64,000 nt of DNA from Bacteroidales bacterium (GCA_017480345.1 JAFVAU010000019.1:1-64000); one strand, 5' to 3'. Shown: positions 42,228 through 51,019, numbered from the stretch's first letter. The notes: generated by a model from the sequence alone, not told the origin. Numbers and translations: made by a program.

Positions 42228-43691
42228 TCAAGGTTGAGCAAAAAGGTCATCGGCAGAGACTACGGCATTCACAATCCCCGCATACTTATTTTTTACAATT
42301 CCATAAGTTGTTACCAGAATAGTCTGAATGGGGAGTTTGGTTTTTGTGACTGCGCGGAACGAATTCCTTCTTCGTGCAAAATCCTTCTCGTCTTTTCCGG
42401 AGAGCGGGTAATCGTCTTCATAAAAGCGCATTTCGCAGAGACAGATTCCCAGGCTGCCTTTGTCAATAAGGAGATCAATCTGTGCCCCTTCAATCCCATT
42501 TTCCGGGTCTTTCTGGCATTGCCATGAACAAACGTGAGTGGGGATGCCGCTGATTCCCAATTTTTTCTTGATTTGTTCCGAATGTAAGAGGCAAACTCTT
42601 TCGAATGCGTGTCCGGCCCAATTGTCAAATATTCTGGCCGGAATTTGGGAAAAGTCGTCGCAGTATTGAATCCCATCCTTCAGGAACTTGAAGTAGAACA
42701 GCGTAAAGTTGTCAATCAACTGGAATAGGGAATCCTTCTTGACTTTTCCAAAAGCCGTGTACCGGCGAATGAAACCAGAGTTCTCCAAGTCTTCCAGAAT
42801 GGTGGAGAGTGTTCCTCCGTCACTTAGCCCGCAAGCTTTGATAATTTCTTCCCGCAGCATGCCGGAGCCTTTACTGGAAAGTGCAGTGATTACCTTTATG
42901 TAAGGAAGCGGTTGGTCGAAAGCAACCCTGTAGAGCATTTCAAACTCATTGTCCAGTGTAGGAGCCTCACCAAAAAACATGCGGTTTACACCGCTGGCCA
43001 CTGTATCCATCGGCAGGAATTCATCCCAATAGTATGGAATTCCACCCAAAATCATATAAGCCTCTATGATATTTTTCCGGGTCATGGAGAGATGTTTGCT
43101 GGCGGCAAACTCTTCGCATTCGCGAAGATTAAACTGTTTTACATGCAGGATGTCCGATTGTCTGCGGTAGAGCCCCCCTTTGTCGGCGAGGAATTTTTTG
43201 AAAATCCAGGACGTGGAGGAGGCGCAGACTACTAAAAGAACATCATGGCGTTTGGATGCCCATCCGTTCCAGAACGAGGACAGCATAGGAAGAAAGTCAG
43301 ACTCCGGTGTGTCCATCCAGGACAACTCATCCAGGAAGAGTACTTTTTTAGTGGGTAATTCGGCTGACAAGTCCTCCGGGCCGATCAAATCTTTGAGCTG
43401 CTCGAATGCTTCGCGCCAATTCTCGGGAACAGGGTGGTCTTTATGCCCAAACCGAAGAAGAGAGTCCCGGAATGCGCGGAGCTCCTGCACAAGCATTTCT
43501 TTGGCTGTTTTGGGAGACGTTCCGGAAATATATTCTCCGGTATGCTCAAAAAATAGTTTACCGCGGAAGGTTTCATTTACCAGGAATGTTTTTCCCACCC
43601 GTCTTCTTCCATATACAATAACAAGACGGGAATATTCCGATTCGAATGCGTGCAGTAAGCGTAGCTGTTCTGTCTCTCTTCCAATAATCAT
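42228..43691 (-). CDS. Archaeal-type AAA ATPase with C-terminal nuclease-like (DUF234) domain
   Basis: 487 residues from ATG 43691 (MIIGRETEQLRLLHAFESE). Walker A YGRRRVGKTFLV, Walker B KVLFLDELSWMD, then a winged-helix region (MLREEIIKACGLSDGGTLSTILEDLENSGFI). The C-terminal domain has EGAQIDLLIDKG...ICLCEMRFYEDDY, a PD-(D/E)xK-like pattern of the DUF234 type. These ATPases are abundant in Bacteroidetes and of unclear function. The longer start at 43751 is rejected because the -7 box lies between the two ATGs. It faces the lipoprotein operon. Confidence 0.83.
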   Translation of the reverse strand: MIIGRETEQLRLLHAFESEYSRLVIVYGRRRVGKTFLVNETFRGKLFFEHTGEYISGTSPKTAKEMLVQELRAFRDSLLRFGHKDHPVPENWREAFEQLKDLIGPEDLSAELPTKKVLFLDELSWMDTPESDFLPMLSSFWNGWASKRHDVLLVVCASSTSWIFKKFLADKGGLYRRQSDILHVKQFNLRECEEFAASKHLSMTRKNIIEAYMILGGIPYYWDEFLPMDTVASGVNRMFFGEAPTLDNEFEMLYRVAFDQPLPYIKVITALSSKGSGMLREEIIKACGLSDGGTLSTILEDLENSGFIRRYTAFGKVKKDSLFQLIDNFTLFYFKFLKDGIQYCDDFSQIPARIFDNWAGHAFERVCLLHSEQIKKKLGISGIPTHVCSWQCQKDPENGIEGAQIDLLIDKGSLGICLCEMRFYEDDYPLSGKDEKDFARRRNSFRAVTKTKLPIQTILVTTYGIVKNKYAGIVNAVVSADDLFAQP

Positions 43692-43708
43692 AAAGCCATT
43701 ATTTTTGC

Positions 43709-43716
43709 CAAAGATA
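43709..43716 (-). promoter_or_regulatory. -7 box of the ATPase gene
   Basis: TATCTTTG on the minus strand, 17 bp before the ATG at 43691. Confidence 0.6.
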
Positions 43717-43736
43717 ACGAAATATTTTGGATTCCC

Positions 43737-43769
43737 AGCGGAATCTTGCAAAAAATAGCAGATTCCGCT
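43737..43769. repeat. 33-bp hairpin repeat, copy 1
   Basis: AGCGGAATCT, 13 nt, AGATTCCGCT: a perfect 10-bp stem with centre TGCAAAAAATAGC. A sister copy lies 98 bp further on. Confidence 0.7.
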
Positions 43770-43834
43770 AGCGTAGAGTTGTTTCGTAAAGCGTGAAATA
43801 TCAGTATTTTATGCGAGCGGCTCGAATTTTAACC

Positions 43835-43867
43835 AGCGGAATCTCACAAAAAATCGAAGATTCCGCT
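43835..43867. repeat. 33-bp hairpin repeat, copy 2
   Basis: The same perfect stem AGCGGAATCT / AGATTCCGCT, with centre CACAAAAAATCGA. Together the copies frame about 65 bp of AT-rich DNA just before the recombinase remnant. Confidence 0.7.
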
Positions 43868-43890
43868 GACGGGATTTTCGTCAATTGCAG

Positions 43891-43952
43891 GTAAGCGGAT
43901 GTTGGGTGCTTTTGTGCATGCACAGTGAGAGAAAATGTATCAGGAAGGCCGA
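43891..43952 (+). pseudogene. Remnant of a tyrosine recombinase N-terminus
   Basis: The codons read KRMLGAFVHAQ-stop-EKMYQEGR, almost the same as the intact recombinase start at 39310 (KRMLGAFVHAQSEKMYQESR). A TCA to TGA change gives the stop, and similarity ends after about 60 bp. This is a decayed partial copy lying 4.57 kb from the intact gene and in the same direction. Confidence 0.75.
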
Positions 43953-44070
43953 AGGGGATGCTGCTGGCCAATTGACGTGCTCAAAAAACAAAGTGGGAAG
44001 CAAGACGGCAACAGGCCGGTGTTTGGATATTCCCGGAAGCAGCATTGTATATATGGGAGATGGAGAAAAG

Positions 44071-44101
44071 TGTCCAAAAAAAGGAACGTTTTTTTTGGAC
44101 A
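44071..44101. terminator. Bidirectional terminator-like hairpin
   Basis: TGTCCAAAAAAA and TTTTTTTTGGACA with a GGAACG loop. No intact gene ends here; it may have belonged to the decayed recombinase locus. Confidence 0.5.
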
Positions 44102-44165
44102 ACTCTTTTCCGGTGTGCAATAGCGTGAAATAGAAAGCACTAACTATCAACAACTTACGCGAATC

Positions 44166-44202
44166 CTCCTCGGAAATTTTCTGAGGAGGATTTGTGTATT
44201 TG
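44166..44202 (+). repeat. 37-bp hairpin repeat, copy 2
   Basis: CTCCTCGGAAATTTTCTGAG then GAGGATTTGTGTATTTG, about 34 of 37 identical to the reverse complement of 13516-13552. The outer stem AATCCTCCTC / GAGGAGGATT spans 44162-44192. Confidence 0.65.
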
Positions 44203-44253
44203 TTTGATTTTTAATTTGTTCTACAACACGGCCGATTACCGGCGAAGGTATTT

Positions 44254-44352
44254 CCCGCTACCCGTTACGCACTAGGGCCGATAAATGCGTAGGAGGTGGC
44301 ATTCGCAAGCCACTCGTTACGCGTATTGACTGCTCAGTGCGTAGCGGGTGGC
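44254..44352. repeat. Four alternating copies of a GCGTARCGRGTGGC motif
   Basis: Copies at 44254-44272 (minus), 44287-44300 (plus), 44309-44322 (minus) and 44337-44352 (plus). Neighbouring copies can pair into successive hairpins. The region has no ORF, and a terminator follows at 44372, so a structured RNA is possible. Confidence 0.55.
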
Positions 44353-44371
44353 AAGATGGGGTATGACAATT

Positions 44372-44405
44372 GCCCTGTCCGCTGGCTCAGTGGACAGGGC
44401 TTTTT
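44372..44405 (+). terminator. Terminator upstream of malQ
   Basis: GCCCTGTCC and GGACAGGGC with an 11-nt loop, then TTTTT. No protein gene precedes it directly; it would end a transcript covering the alternating-motif region. Confidence 0.75.
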
Positions 44406-44504
44406 ATGGCGCAGATGAGCCGGGCGAGGTGTTCATTCGTCGCAATATCTGTGCAGTTCGGTAAAAAATCCGTCGGAAGGGTGTGGGAAATCGGCCAAAA
44501 TGGT

Positions 44505-44512
44505 TACATTTG
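44505..44512 (+). promoter_or_regulatory. malQ -7 box
   Basis: TACATTTG, 19 bp before the ATG at 44532. Confidence 0.6.
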
Positions 44513-44531
44513 TAAGACTAACGCACATACT

Positions 44532-46973
44532 ATGACCACAAATATCCAAGTCCATTACCGTACCGCCTGGGGAGAGAGCATCCAGCTCCGCATAGGCAAG
44601 CGCCGCATTCCCATGGAGTCTTCCATCGGGGGCCTTTGGCAGATCATGCTCACCGGCCGTGACATCCGTGACGGAGACCATTTCACCTTCGAGGTGGTCC
44701 GCGAAGGAAAGGTGGTGAAACGGGAATGGAGAGAGCATCTCTACCGCGAACCCTCGCACGGCAAGAACATCATTGTCCGCTCCCGCTGGATGGACCGTCC
44801 GTCCAATTCGGCCTTCTACAGCACCGCCTTCAGCGAGGTGGTGTTCCGCCGTCCCGACGGCCATTCCTTCCGGCATCCCGGCAAGGAGTTGGGCTCCCGC
44901 GGCAACGTGAGCATCCAGGTGGCCGCCCCCGAGGTGCGCAGCCATGAGTCCCTGGCCCTGGTGGGCTGCGGAGACTGCCTGGGCAACTGGGACCGCATCC
45001 ACCTGATGTCAGACCACCTGGCCCCCTGGTGGTTCCTCACCATGGACATCCACGAACCCATCGAATACAAATTCGTCGTCGTAGATACCAAGACCAAGGC
45101 CATCCGCCTGTGGGAGGAAGGTCCCAACCATTTCTTCGCGGAAGTTCCCCCGAAGGATACCCAGGTAATGCTGGCCGATATCCAGCCCCGCTTCCCCACG
45201 GAACCCTGGCGGGGAGCCGGCGTGGCCGTTCCGGTGTTCTCCCTCCGCACGGAGGACAGCTTTGGCGTGGGAGAATTCCACGACCTCAAGAAGCTGGTGG
45301 ACTGGGCCGTGAAGGCCGGCCAGAGCGTGATCCAGCTGCTCCCGGTGAACGACACCACCATGACGGGCGGCTGGCAGGATTCCTATCCGTACAACGCCGT
45401 GAGCTCCTTCGCCCTGCATCCGCAGTTCATCCATCTGCCCGATGCCGGCGTGCGCAAGGACGCCGCCTACAAGGCCAAGCAGCAGGAGCTTGAGGCCCTT
45501 CCGGCAGAAGATTATGAGAAAGTGAACGAGGCCAAGCTGGCCCTGCTCCGCAAGCTCTTCAAGAGCACCAGGGGGCAGGCGATGGCGACATCGGCCCCTT
45601 ACAAGGCCTTCATGGATGAGAACGAGTCCTGGCTGGGCCCCTATGCCGTTTTCTGCGCCCTCAGGGACGAATTCGGCACCCCCGAATTCTCCACCTGGGG
45701 AGAGTGGAGCCGCTATACGGACAAAACCGTGTCCCGCTTTGTGACGGGGCGTCCCGCCCGGGCTGAGGCCGTAGACTTCTACTGCTTCGTGCAGTACCTG
45801 CTGGATGTCCAGCTCCGGGATGCCGTGGACTATGCCCACCTGCACGGAGTGGCCATCAAGGGAGACCTTCCCATCGGCGTAAGCCGCCAGAGTGCCGATG
45901 CCTGGCAGCACCCGGAACTCTTCCACATGGACAGCCAGGCCGGAGCCCCGCCGGATGCCTTCGCGGAGGATGGCCAGAACTGGGGCTTCCCCACCTACAA
46001 TTGGGAGGAAATGGCCAAGGACGGGTATGCCTGGTGGAAGGCCCGCATGGGCAAGATGGCGCAGTATTTCGACGCCTTCCGCATAGACCATATCCTGGGC
46101 TTCTTCCGCATCTGGGAGATTCCTTCCCAGTATAAGAGCGGCCTCATGGGCCACTTCAGCCCGGCCCTGCCGTATTCGGAGGAAGACCTTCGCCTGCGCG
46201 GCTTCAACCCCTCCGAGGGTGAAGGGACGGATGTCCTCTTCGTGGAGGATCCCCGGCAGAAGGGATACTGGCACCCGCGCATTTCCGGGAACAAGACGGC
46301 CCGCTTTGCCGCCCTGCCGGACCATCTGAAATACCAGTACGAGCAGCTCTACACGGACTTTTTCTGGTTCCGTCACAACGACTTCTGGCGGGAGAGCGCC
46401 CTGCGCAAGCTCCCGGCCCTGCTCCGCTCCACGGGCATGCTTTCCTGCGGGGAAGACCTGGGCATGATTCCCGGCTGCGTGCCCTCCGTGATGGAAGAGC
46501 TCAACATCCTGAGCCTGGAAATCCAGCGCATGCCCAAAAATCCGGCCGATGCCTTCGGCCATCCCCGGAACTACCCTTACTGGTGCGTCTGCGCCACCGG
46601 AACCCACGACACCTCGCCGCTACGGGCGTGGTGGGAGGAGGACCGCGCCCTTACCCAGCGTTACTACAACGAGATGCTGGGCTGCGAGGGAGACGCTCCC
46701 TACTTCTGCGAGCCCTGGGTGACAGACCTCATCCTGGCCCAGCACATGCATTCCCCGGCCATGCTCTCCATCCTGCCCCTCCAGGATTACCTGGCCACCG
46801 ACGGAGAGCTCCGTTATCAGGGGAATCCCGCCGACGAGCGCATCAACATCCCGGCCATTCCCCGTCACTACTGGCGCTACCGCATGCACTGCACGCTGGA
46901 GAGCCTCATCGGAAACGACAAGTTCAACAGCCACATCCGCACGCTGGTAGAGAGTGCCGGCCGCAACCGTTAA
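44532..46973 (+). CDS. malQ: 4-alpha-glucanotransferase (GH77) with N-terminal starch-binding domains
   Basis: 813 residues from ATG 44532 (MTTNIQVHYRTAWGESIQL); the longer frame upstream runs through the terminator and promoter. Residues about 1-230 are two CBM20-like modules (SLALVGCGDCLGNWD, PIEYKFVVVDTKTK). The GH77 barrel follows: GVAVPVFSLRTEDSFGVGEFHDL, IQLLPVNDT, KGDLPIGVSRQSADAW, FDAFRIDHILGFFRIWEIP with the catalytic aspartate, GEDLGMIPGCVP and ATGTHDTSPLRAWWEED. It disproportionates maltodextrins in glycogen/starch metabolism. A SUI1 gene follows after 3 bp. Confidence 0.94.
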   Translation: MTTNIQVHYRTAWGESIQLRIGKRRIPMESSIGGLWQIMLTGRDIRDGDHFTFEVVREGKVVKREWREHLYREPSHGKNIIVRSRWMDRPSNSAFYSTAFSEVVFRRPDGHSFRHPGKELGSRGNVSIQVAAPEVRSHESLALVGCGDCLGNWDRIHLMSDHLAPWWFLTMDIHEPIEYKFVVVDTKTKAIRLWEEGPNHFFAEVPPKDTQVMLADIQPRFPTEPWRGAGVAVPVFSLRTEDSFGVGEFHDLKKLVDWAVKAGQSVIQLLPVNDTTMTGGWQDSYPYNAVSSFALHPQFIHLPDAGVRKDAAYKAKQQELEALPAEDYEKVNEAKLALLRKLFKSTRGQAMATSAPYKAFMDENESWLGPYAVFCALRDEFGTPEFSTWGEWSRYTDKTVSRFVTGRPARAEAVDFYCFVQYLLDVQLRDAVDYAHLHGVAIKGDLPIGVSRQSADAWQHPELFHMDSQAGAPPDAFAEDGQNWGFPTYNWEEMAKDGYAWWKARMGKMAQYFDAFRIDHILGFFRIWEIPSQYKSGLMGHFSPALPYSEEDLRLRGFNPSEGEGTDVLFVEDPRQKGYWHPRISGNKTARFAALPDHLKYQYEQLYTDFFWFRHNDFWRESALRKLPALLRSTGMLSCGEDLGMIPGCVPSVMEELNILSLEIQRMPKNPADAFGHPRNYPYWCVCATGTHDTSPLRAWWEEDRALTQRYYNEMLGCEGDAPYFCEPWVTDLILAQHMHSPAMLSILPLQDYLATDGELRYQGNPADERINIPAIPRHYWRYRMHCTLESLIGNDKFNSHIRTLVESAGRNR

Positions 46974-46976
46974 GCC

Positions 46977-47318
46977 ATGGAAAACGACTGGAAAAGCCGT
47001 CTGGGCGTGGTCTATTCCACCAATCCGGACTTCAAATACACCACGGCCGATGATACCCCGGTCCAGACCCTTCCTCCGGAAAAGCAGCGCCTCATCGTGA
47101 GCATAGACCGCCGCAACCGGGGCGGCAAGCAGGTGACCCTGGTGAGCGGCTTCAAGGGAAGCGAGGAGGACTTGAAGGAACTGGGCCGCACGCTCAAAAC
47201 CCGCCTGGGCGTGGGCGGAAGCGCCAAGGACGGAGAAATCACCATCCAGGGAGATTTCCGGGACAAGGTGGTATCGCTTTTGCAGGAAGCCGGGTACCCG
47301 GCCAAAAGGGGAAACTAA
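46977..47318 (+). CDS. SUI1/eIF1-like translation initiation factor (YciH family)
   Basis: 113 residues. The C-terminal SUI1 domain reads LIVSIDRRNRGGKQVTLVSGFKG...LGRTLKTRLGVGGSAKDGEITIQGD, the conserved SUI1 fold with the GGSAKxGEIxIQGD motif. Bacterial YciH proteins are thought to influence start-codon fidelity. It is packed between malQ and the DUF4271 gene in an apparent operon. Confidence 0.92.
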   Translation: MENDWKSRLGVVYSTNPDFKYTTADDTPVQTLPPEKQRLIVSIDRRNRGGKQVTLVSGFKGSEEDLKELGRTLKTRLGVGGSAKDGEITIQGDFRDKVVSLLQEAGYPAKRGN

Positions 47319-47945
47319 ATGGTCTTTGTACTTTCAGACATACTGGTCGTCATCTCCGTCCTGCTGTGCATCCTGGTTCTGGGCCGATTCCTGGGGCTCT
47401 TCCCCTATCTGGCGGACAGTCTCTCCCGCCTCAGAGGCTGCTTTGCCCTGGAGGGAAGTGTCCGCGTGAGGCAGGACCGCAACCTGGTGGCCCTCTCGCT
47501 GGTGATTCCGGCCATCCTGCTGGTCTGGAGGTACCGTCTGTACAACCCGGACCTCATCAGCGGGCTGGAGCCCGATTTCCGGCTGTGTGCCGTAGCCGCA
47601 GCGCTGGCGGCCTTCGTGCTGCTTCGGGGCCTGATGTACCTGATTCTTCGTCCCCGTAGGGGGCAGGAGCATTTCCGGCACGAGCACCGGGTGGCCTACA
47701 CCTATTTCATCTTCCTGATGATCTTCGTGCTGCTCATCGTGGGAATCCTGTCCTTGACCACCCTGGATGAGGGGATGGTAAGGTGGGTCCTGTACGGGGC
47801 ATCGGCCTTCATCTATCTTCTGTTTTTACATCGCTGCCTGCAAATTTTATCATTATCTTGCAATCCTTTGCGAACTTTTTTGTACCTTTGCGGCCTCGAA
47901 ATCCTGCCGCTTTCGCTGCTGATCGTTTCGGGCATTGTATTGTAG
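47319..47945 (+). CDS. DUF4271 integral membrane protein
   Basis: 208 residues starting directly after the SUI1 stop. About six membrane helices (LSDILVVISVLLCILVLGRFLG, VALSLVIPAILLVW, TYFIFLMIFVLLIVGIL, and others). DUF4271 proteins are restricted to Bacteroidetes and regularly precede hemD, as here. Function unknown. The 3' end contains a promoter for hemD. Confidence 0.85.
   Translation: MVFVLSDILVVISVLLCILVLGRFLGLFPYLADSLSRLRGCFALEGSVRVRQDRNLVALSLVIPAILLVWRYRLYNPDLISGLEPDFRLCAVAAALAAFVLLRGLMYLILRPRRGQEHFRHEHRVAYTYFIFLMIFVLLIVGILSLTTLDEGMVRWVLYGASAFIYLLFLHRCLQILSLSCNPLRTFLYLCGLEILPLSLLIVSGIVL
47883..47890 (+). promoter_or_regulatory. Internal hemD promoter -7 box
   Basis: TACCTTTG followed by C lies within the last codons of the DUF4271 gene, about 73 bp before the hemD ATG. 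It would allow separate transcription of hemD and the genes after it. Confidence 0.55.
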
Positions 47946-47963
47946 AGAAGATAGGTTTGTAAA

Positions 47964-48704
47964 ATGAGCATCAAGAAGATCCTGGTTTCCCAAAACGCTC
48001 CCCGCGTTCTCACTCAGTATGAGTCTGTTACCCAAAAGTTTGGCGTCACTTTCGATTTTCACCCCTTTTTCAAGATAGAGCCTCTTACGTCCCGGGAATT
48101 CCGCGCCCAGCGCATCAATGTCCTGGACTATACCGCCATTGTTTTTTCTTCCCGGCACGTGATTGACGCCTTCTTCTCCCTGGCGGAGGAACTGAGGGCC
48201 AAGATTCCGGAAACCATGAAGTATTTCTGCACCACGGAGGCCGTGGCCATGTATCTGCAGAAGCACATCGTCTACCGCAAGCGCAAGATTTTCTTCGGCA
48301 TCGGCACTCCCGAGAGCGTGGTGGCCCTCATCGGCCCCAAGCATAAGGAGGAGAAGTTCCTCATTGCCATGTCGGACACCTCCACCGGAGATGCCCTCAC
48401 CTCCCTGTTTGACTCCCATCATCTTCACTACACCACCGGTGTCTTCGTGAAGTCCGTGAGCCAGGACCTGTCCGGAATGAATCTCCACGACTACGACATG
48501 ATGGTGTTCTACAATCCGGCCGACCTCCGCTCCCTCCAGGAGAATTTCCCGGATTTTGAGCAGGGAGACATCAAGCTGGTCTCTTATGGCCGATCCGTGG
48601 TGAAGCCCCTGGAAGAGGCCGGGCTCCGTATCGATGTGAAGGCTCCCTCTCCCGAGGCGCCTTCCGTGGCCAGCGCCATCGAACAATACCTGAGTACCCT
48701 CTGA
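47964..48704 (+). CDS. hemD: Uroporphyrinogen-III synthase (HemD family)
   Basis: 246 residues. Low-conservation HemD fold with two alpha/beta domains: KKILVSQNAP, IVFSSRHVIDAFF, FCTTEAVAMYLQKH, MVFYNPADLRSL, LVSYGRSVVKPLEEAGL. In Bacteroidetes this DUF4271-adjacent HemD-like protein is a standard arrangement. It cyclises hydroxymethylbilane in tetrapyrrole synthesis if active. No other heme genes are nearby, so the assignment rests on family resemblance and context. Confidence 0.85.
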   Translation: MSIKKILVSQNAPRVLTQYESVTQKFGVTFDFHPFFKIEPLTSREFRAQRINVLDYTAIVFSSRHVIDAFFSLAEELRAKIPETMKYFCTTEAVAMYLQKHIVYRKRKIFFGIGTPESVVALIGPKHKEEKFLIAMSDTSTGDALTSLFDSHHLHYTTGVFVKSVSQDLSGMNLHDYDMMVFYNPADLRSLQENFPDFEQGDIKLVSYGRSVVKPLEEAGLRIDVKAPSPEAPSVASAIEQYLSTL

Positions 48705-48705
48705 T

Positions 48706-49062
48706 ATGGATGCCACCCTTCCCAAGTCTGAGCGCCTCTGCGGCCTGAAGGCCGTGGGAGAGCTTTTTCAGACCGGGAAAAGTGCATCGGCCGGCTGCCT
48801 TCGCTGCAAATACCTTCTTCGGGAGGATGAGGGTCCGTCCCGCATCGTGGTGTCCGTTCCCAAGCGCAGTTTCAAGCGGGCGGTGAAGCGGAACCTGCTC
48901 AAACGCCGCATCCGGGAGAGTTTCCGCCGCCAGAAGGCCCTCCTGGGCCCCGGCGTGGATATCCTTTTCATCTACACCTCCGCCGAGGTGCTCCCGTACG
49001 AGGTTATTTATGCCCACATGACGGAACTTCTTTCCCAAATCGGCCATGGATCCCAAGCTTAA
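48706..49062 (+). CDS. rnpA: Ribonuclease P protein component
   Basis: 118 residues. It has the RNR motif region [18 protein letters not shown] and [10 protein letters not shown]. It binds RNase P RNA and helps 5' processing of tRNA precursors. It overlaps yidD by 17 nt, the very common rnpA-yidD pair. Confidence 0.94.
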   Translation: MDATLPKSERLCGLKAVGELFQTGKSASAGCLRCKYLLREDEGPSRIVVSVPKRSFKRAVKRNLLKRRIRESFRRQKALLGPGVDILFIYTSAEVLPYEVIYAHMTELLSQIGHGSQA

Positions 49063-49279
49063 ACAGATATTGATTTTTCCGGCGGTGCTGCTGATCAAAT
49101 TCTACCAGATTTGCATCAGTCCCTTTACACCGCCGTCCTGCCGCTTTACGCCCACTTGCTCGCAGTATGCCCTGGAGGCCTTCCGCAAGCACGGCCCCTT
49201 CAAGGGACTGTACCTGACGGTCCGTCGCCTCCTGCGCTGCCATCCCTGGGGAGGTAGTGGTTATGACCCCGTGCCGTGA
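49046..49279 (+). CDS. yidD: Membrane protein insertion efficiency factor YidD
   Basis: 77 residues with the invariant [19 protein letters not shown] and [16 protein letters not shown]. An amphipathic N-terminal helix ([19 protein letters not shown]) places it at the inner membrane, assisting YidC-dependent insertion. The stop overlaps the next ATG (TGATG shared bases). Confidence 0.95.
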   Translation: MDPKLKQILIFPAVLLIKFYQICISPFTPPSCRFTPTCSQYALEAFRKHGPFKGLYLTVRRLLRCHPWGGSGYDPVP

Positions 49280-49977
49280 TGCCCAAGAAAGAGAAAATAC
49301 AGGAGATGTTTGACGGAATTGCTCCGTCGTACGATAAGTTGAACCACATCATGTCCCTGAATGTGGACAAGATTTGGCGGCGGCATGCCCTTCGGGAGAT
49401 TGTGGACGGCACGCCGCAGCAGATCCTGGATGTGGCCTGCGGAACGGGGGACAGCACCCTGGTGATGGCTAAGGCCGCGGCGCCGGGCAGTCATGTGACC
49501 GGGGCCGATATCTCCGAGGGGATGATGGCGCTGGTGATGGAAAAGGCCCGCAAGGCCGGCGTGGAGGACCGCATTTCCCTTGAGGTGGCCGATGGGGAGA
49601 ACCTGCCCTTCGGGGAGGCCTCTTTCCACCGCGTGACCTGCGCCTTCGGCATTCGGAATTTCGAGCACAAAGAGTTGGGCCTGAGGGAGTTCTACCGGGT
49701 GCTGAAGCCGGGCGGTAAGGCCGTGATCCTGGAACTGTCCGTGCCCCGTAACCGCCTGGTCAAAGGCATCTACAACCTTTATTTCATGCATGTGCTCCCT
49801 TGGATCGGGGGGCTTGTCTCCGGAGACAAAGCGGCCTACAAGTACCTTCCGGCCTCGGTGCAGGCCTTTCCGGCACCGGAGGAGTTCCTTCAAATGATGC
49901 GGGAGGCCGGCTTCCCCCGCGTTCGCCACAAAGCCTTCTCCCTGGGCCTCTGCCGCATGTTCGTGGGAGAAAAGTAG
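49279..49977 (+). CDS. menG: Demethylmenaquinone methyltransferase (UbiE/MenG)
   Basis: About 232 residues from ATG 49279, overlapping the yidD stop. SAM-dependent class I methyltransferase: FDGIAPSYDKLNHIMSLN, motif I LDVACGTGDSTLVMA, GADISEGMM, and the UbiE signature TCAFGIRNFEH...EFYRVLKPGGKAVILE. Makes menaquinone, the expected quinone in an anaerobe. Convergent with the AraC gene; the ends are 2 bp apart. Confidence 0.93.
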   Translation: MPKKEKIQEMFDGIAPSYDKLNHIMSLNVDKIWRRHALREIVDGTPQQILDVACGTGDSTLVMAKAAAPGSHVTGADISEGMMALVMEKARKAGVEDRISLEVADGENLPFGEASFHRVTCAFGIRNFEHKELGLREFYRVLKPGGKAVILELSVPRNRLVKGIYNLYFMHVLPWIGGLVSGDKAAYKYLPASVQAFPAPEEFLQMMREAGFPRVRHKAFSLGLCRMFVGEK

Positions 49978-49979
49978 TC

Positions 49980-50909
49980 CTACTTCCCTCGTGCCATCTG
50001 ATACACGCTCAGCGAAGCCCTGTAGTCTGAGGGTGACATCCCTACCGCCCGCTTGAAATAGCGGCCGAAGAGGGCCTGGGACGGGAAATTGAGGTCGTAG
50101 GCTATCTGCTGGATGGAGTTCACGGTAGAAGACAGCTGCGCCTTGGCGTCCAGAATCACGTAGTCTTCGATCCACTGGATGGCGGATTTCCCGCTGGCAT
50201 TCTTGATGAGCGTGGTCATGTATTTGGCCGATATATTCATCTTATCGGCATAGAATCCCACCTCCCGGTGCTCCTTATAGTTGAGCTTTACCAGCTGCAG
50301 GAACTGCATCATGGCCTCGCTCTGACGGAGCTGCGGCTCCTTTCCGGTGGAAGCCGGGCGGATGACCCAGCTGGCCATCAGGATAAACAGCCTCGTAAGC
50401 AGCTGGAGCGCCTCTTCCATGTTGGGATTTCCGTCCTGTATCCGCATCAGTTTGTGGGACATGTCAATGAAGGAGCGGAAGGCATCGGCCTTATTGTCGT
50501 CCAGCTGGCAGAGGGGGCTGGTCTCCACGCTTTTGTAGAACATGTAGGTGTCTCCTATGCCTAAGCGGGACAGGAAGCGCTCGGAGATGAGCATGAAGGT
50601 TCCCTTGAAGTCTTCGCTCACCTCGCGGGATTCCACTATCTGGGAAGGCAGGGTTATGAGGAGGGAATTTTTCCGGAGACGGACAAGGCGCAGGTTCACC
50701 GCTCCCGTGCCGTTGCCCTCATGGCAGAGAACCGCGAGGAGATACTTCATCCGGTAGGGCTCCCAATTCATCCTGAAATAGGGGTTCTGAAGAATCAGGA
50801 TTTCGTCTTGGTAATGCTCAAACCATTCTGTCCGGAACATGTCTATGTTGGACATCTGGAGGCTTTCCAGCCGTTTTTGGTTCAGGTGCTCGTTTTGTGC
50901 CATGGGCAA
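49980..50909 (-). CDS. AraC-family transcriptional regulator
   Basis: 309 residues. The N-terminal half has a cupin-like effector domain (YFRMNWEPYRMKYLLAVLC). The C-terminal tandem helix-turn-helix includes HREVGFYADKMNISAKYMTTLIKNASGKSA and SIQQIAYDLNFPSQALFGRYFKRAVGMSPSDYR. It is divergent from the surface-lipoprotein operon starting at 51058 and is its likeliest regulator. ATG 50903 is an alternative start. Confidence 0.9.
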   Translation of the reverse strand: MPMAQNEHLNQKRLESLQMSNIDMFRTEWFEHYQDEILILQNPYFRMNWEPYRMKYLLAVLCHEGNGTGAVNLRLVRLRKNSLLITLPSQIVESREVSEDFKGTFMLISERFLSRLGIGDTYMFYKSVETSPLCQLDDNKADAFRSFIDMSHKLMRIQDGNPNMEEALQLLTRLFILMASWVIRPASTGKEPQLRQSEAMMQFLQLVKLNYKEHREVGFYADKMNISAKYMTTLIKNASGKSAIQWIEDYVILDAKAQLSSTVNSIQQIAYDLNFPSQALFGRYFKRAVGMSPSDYRASLSVYQMARGK

Positions 50910-51019
50910 TGTGCATATTTTCCGCGAAATTAAGCAATTTTTCCACAGTGGCGCGAAAATAAGGAAAAATTGAATAACAATGGGGAATTTCTGCGAACAA
51001 AACAGCCGTTTTATTGGCG

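Noticed and set aside
43885..44133. Open frames of 62-90 codons in the 43.7-44.5 kb gap
   Set aside because: They run across the recombinase remnant and hairpins in frames unrelated to it and show no protein-like composition.
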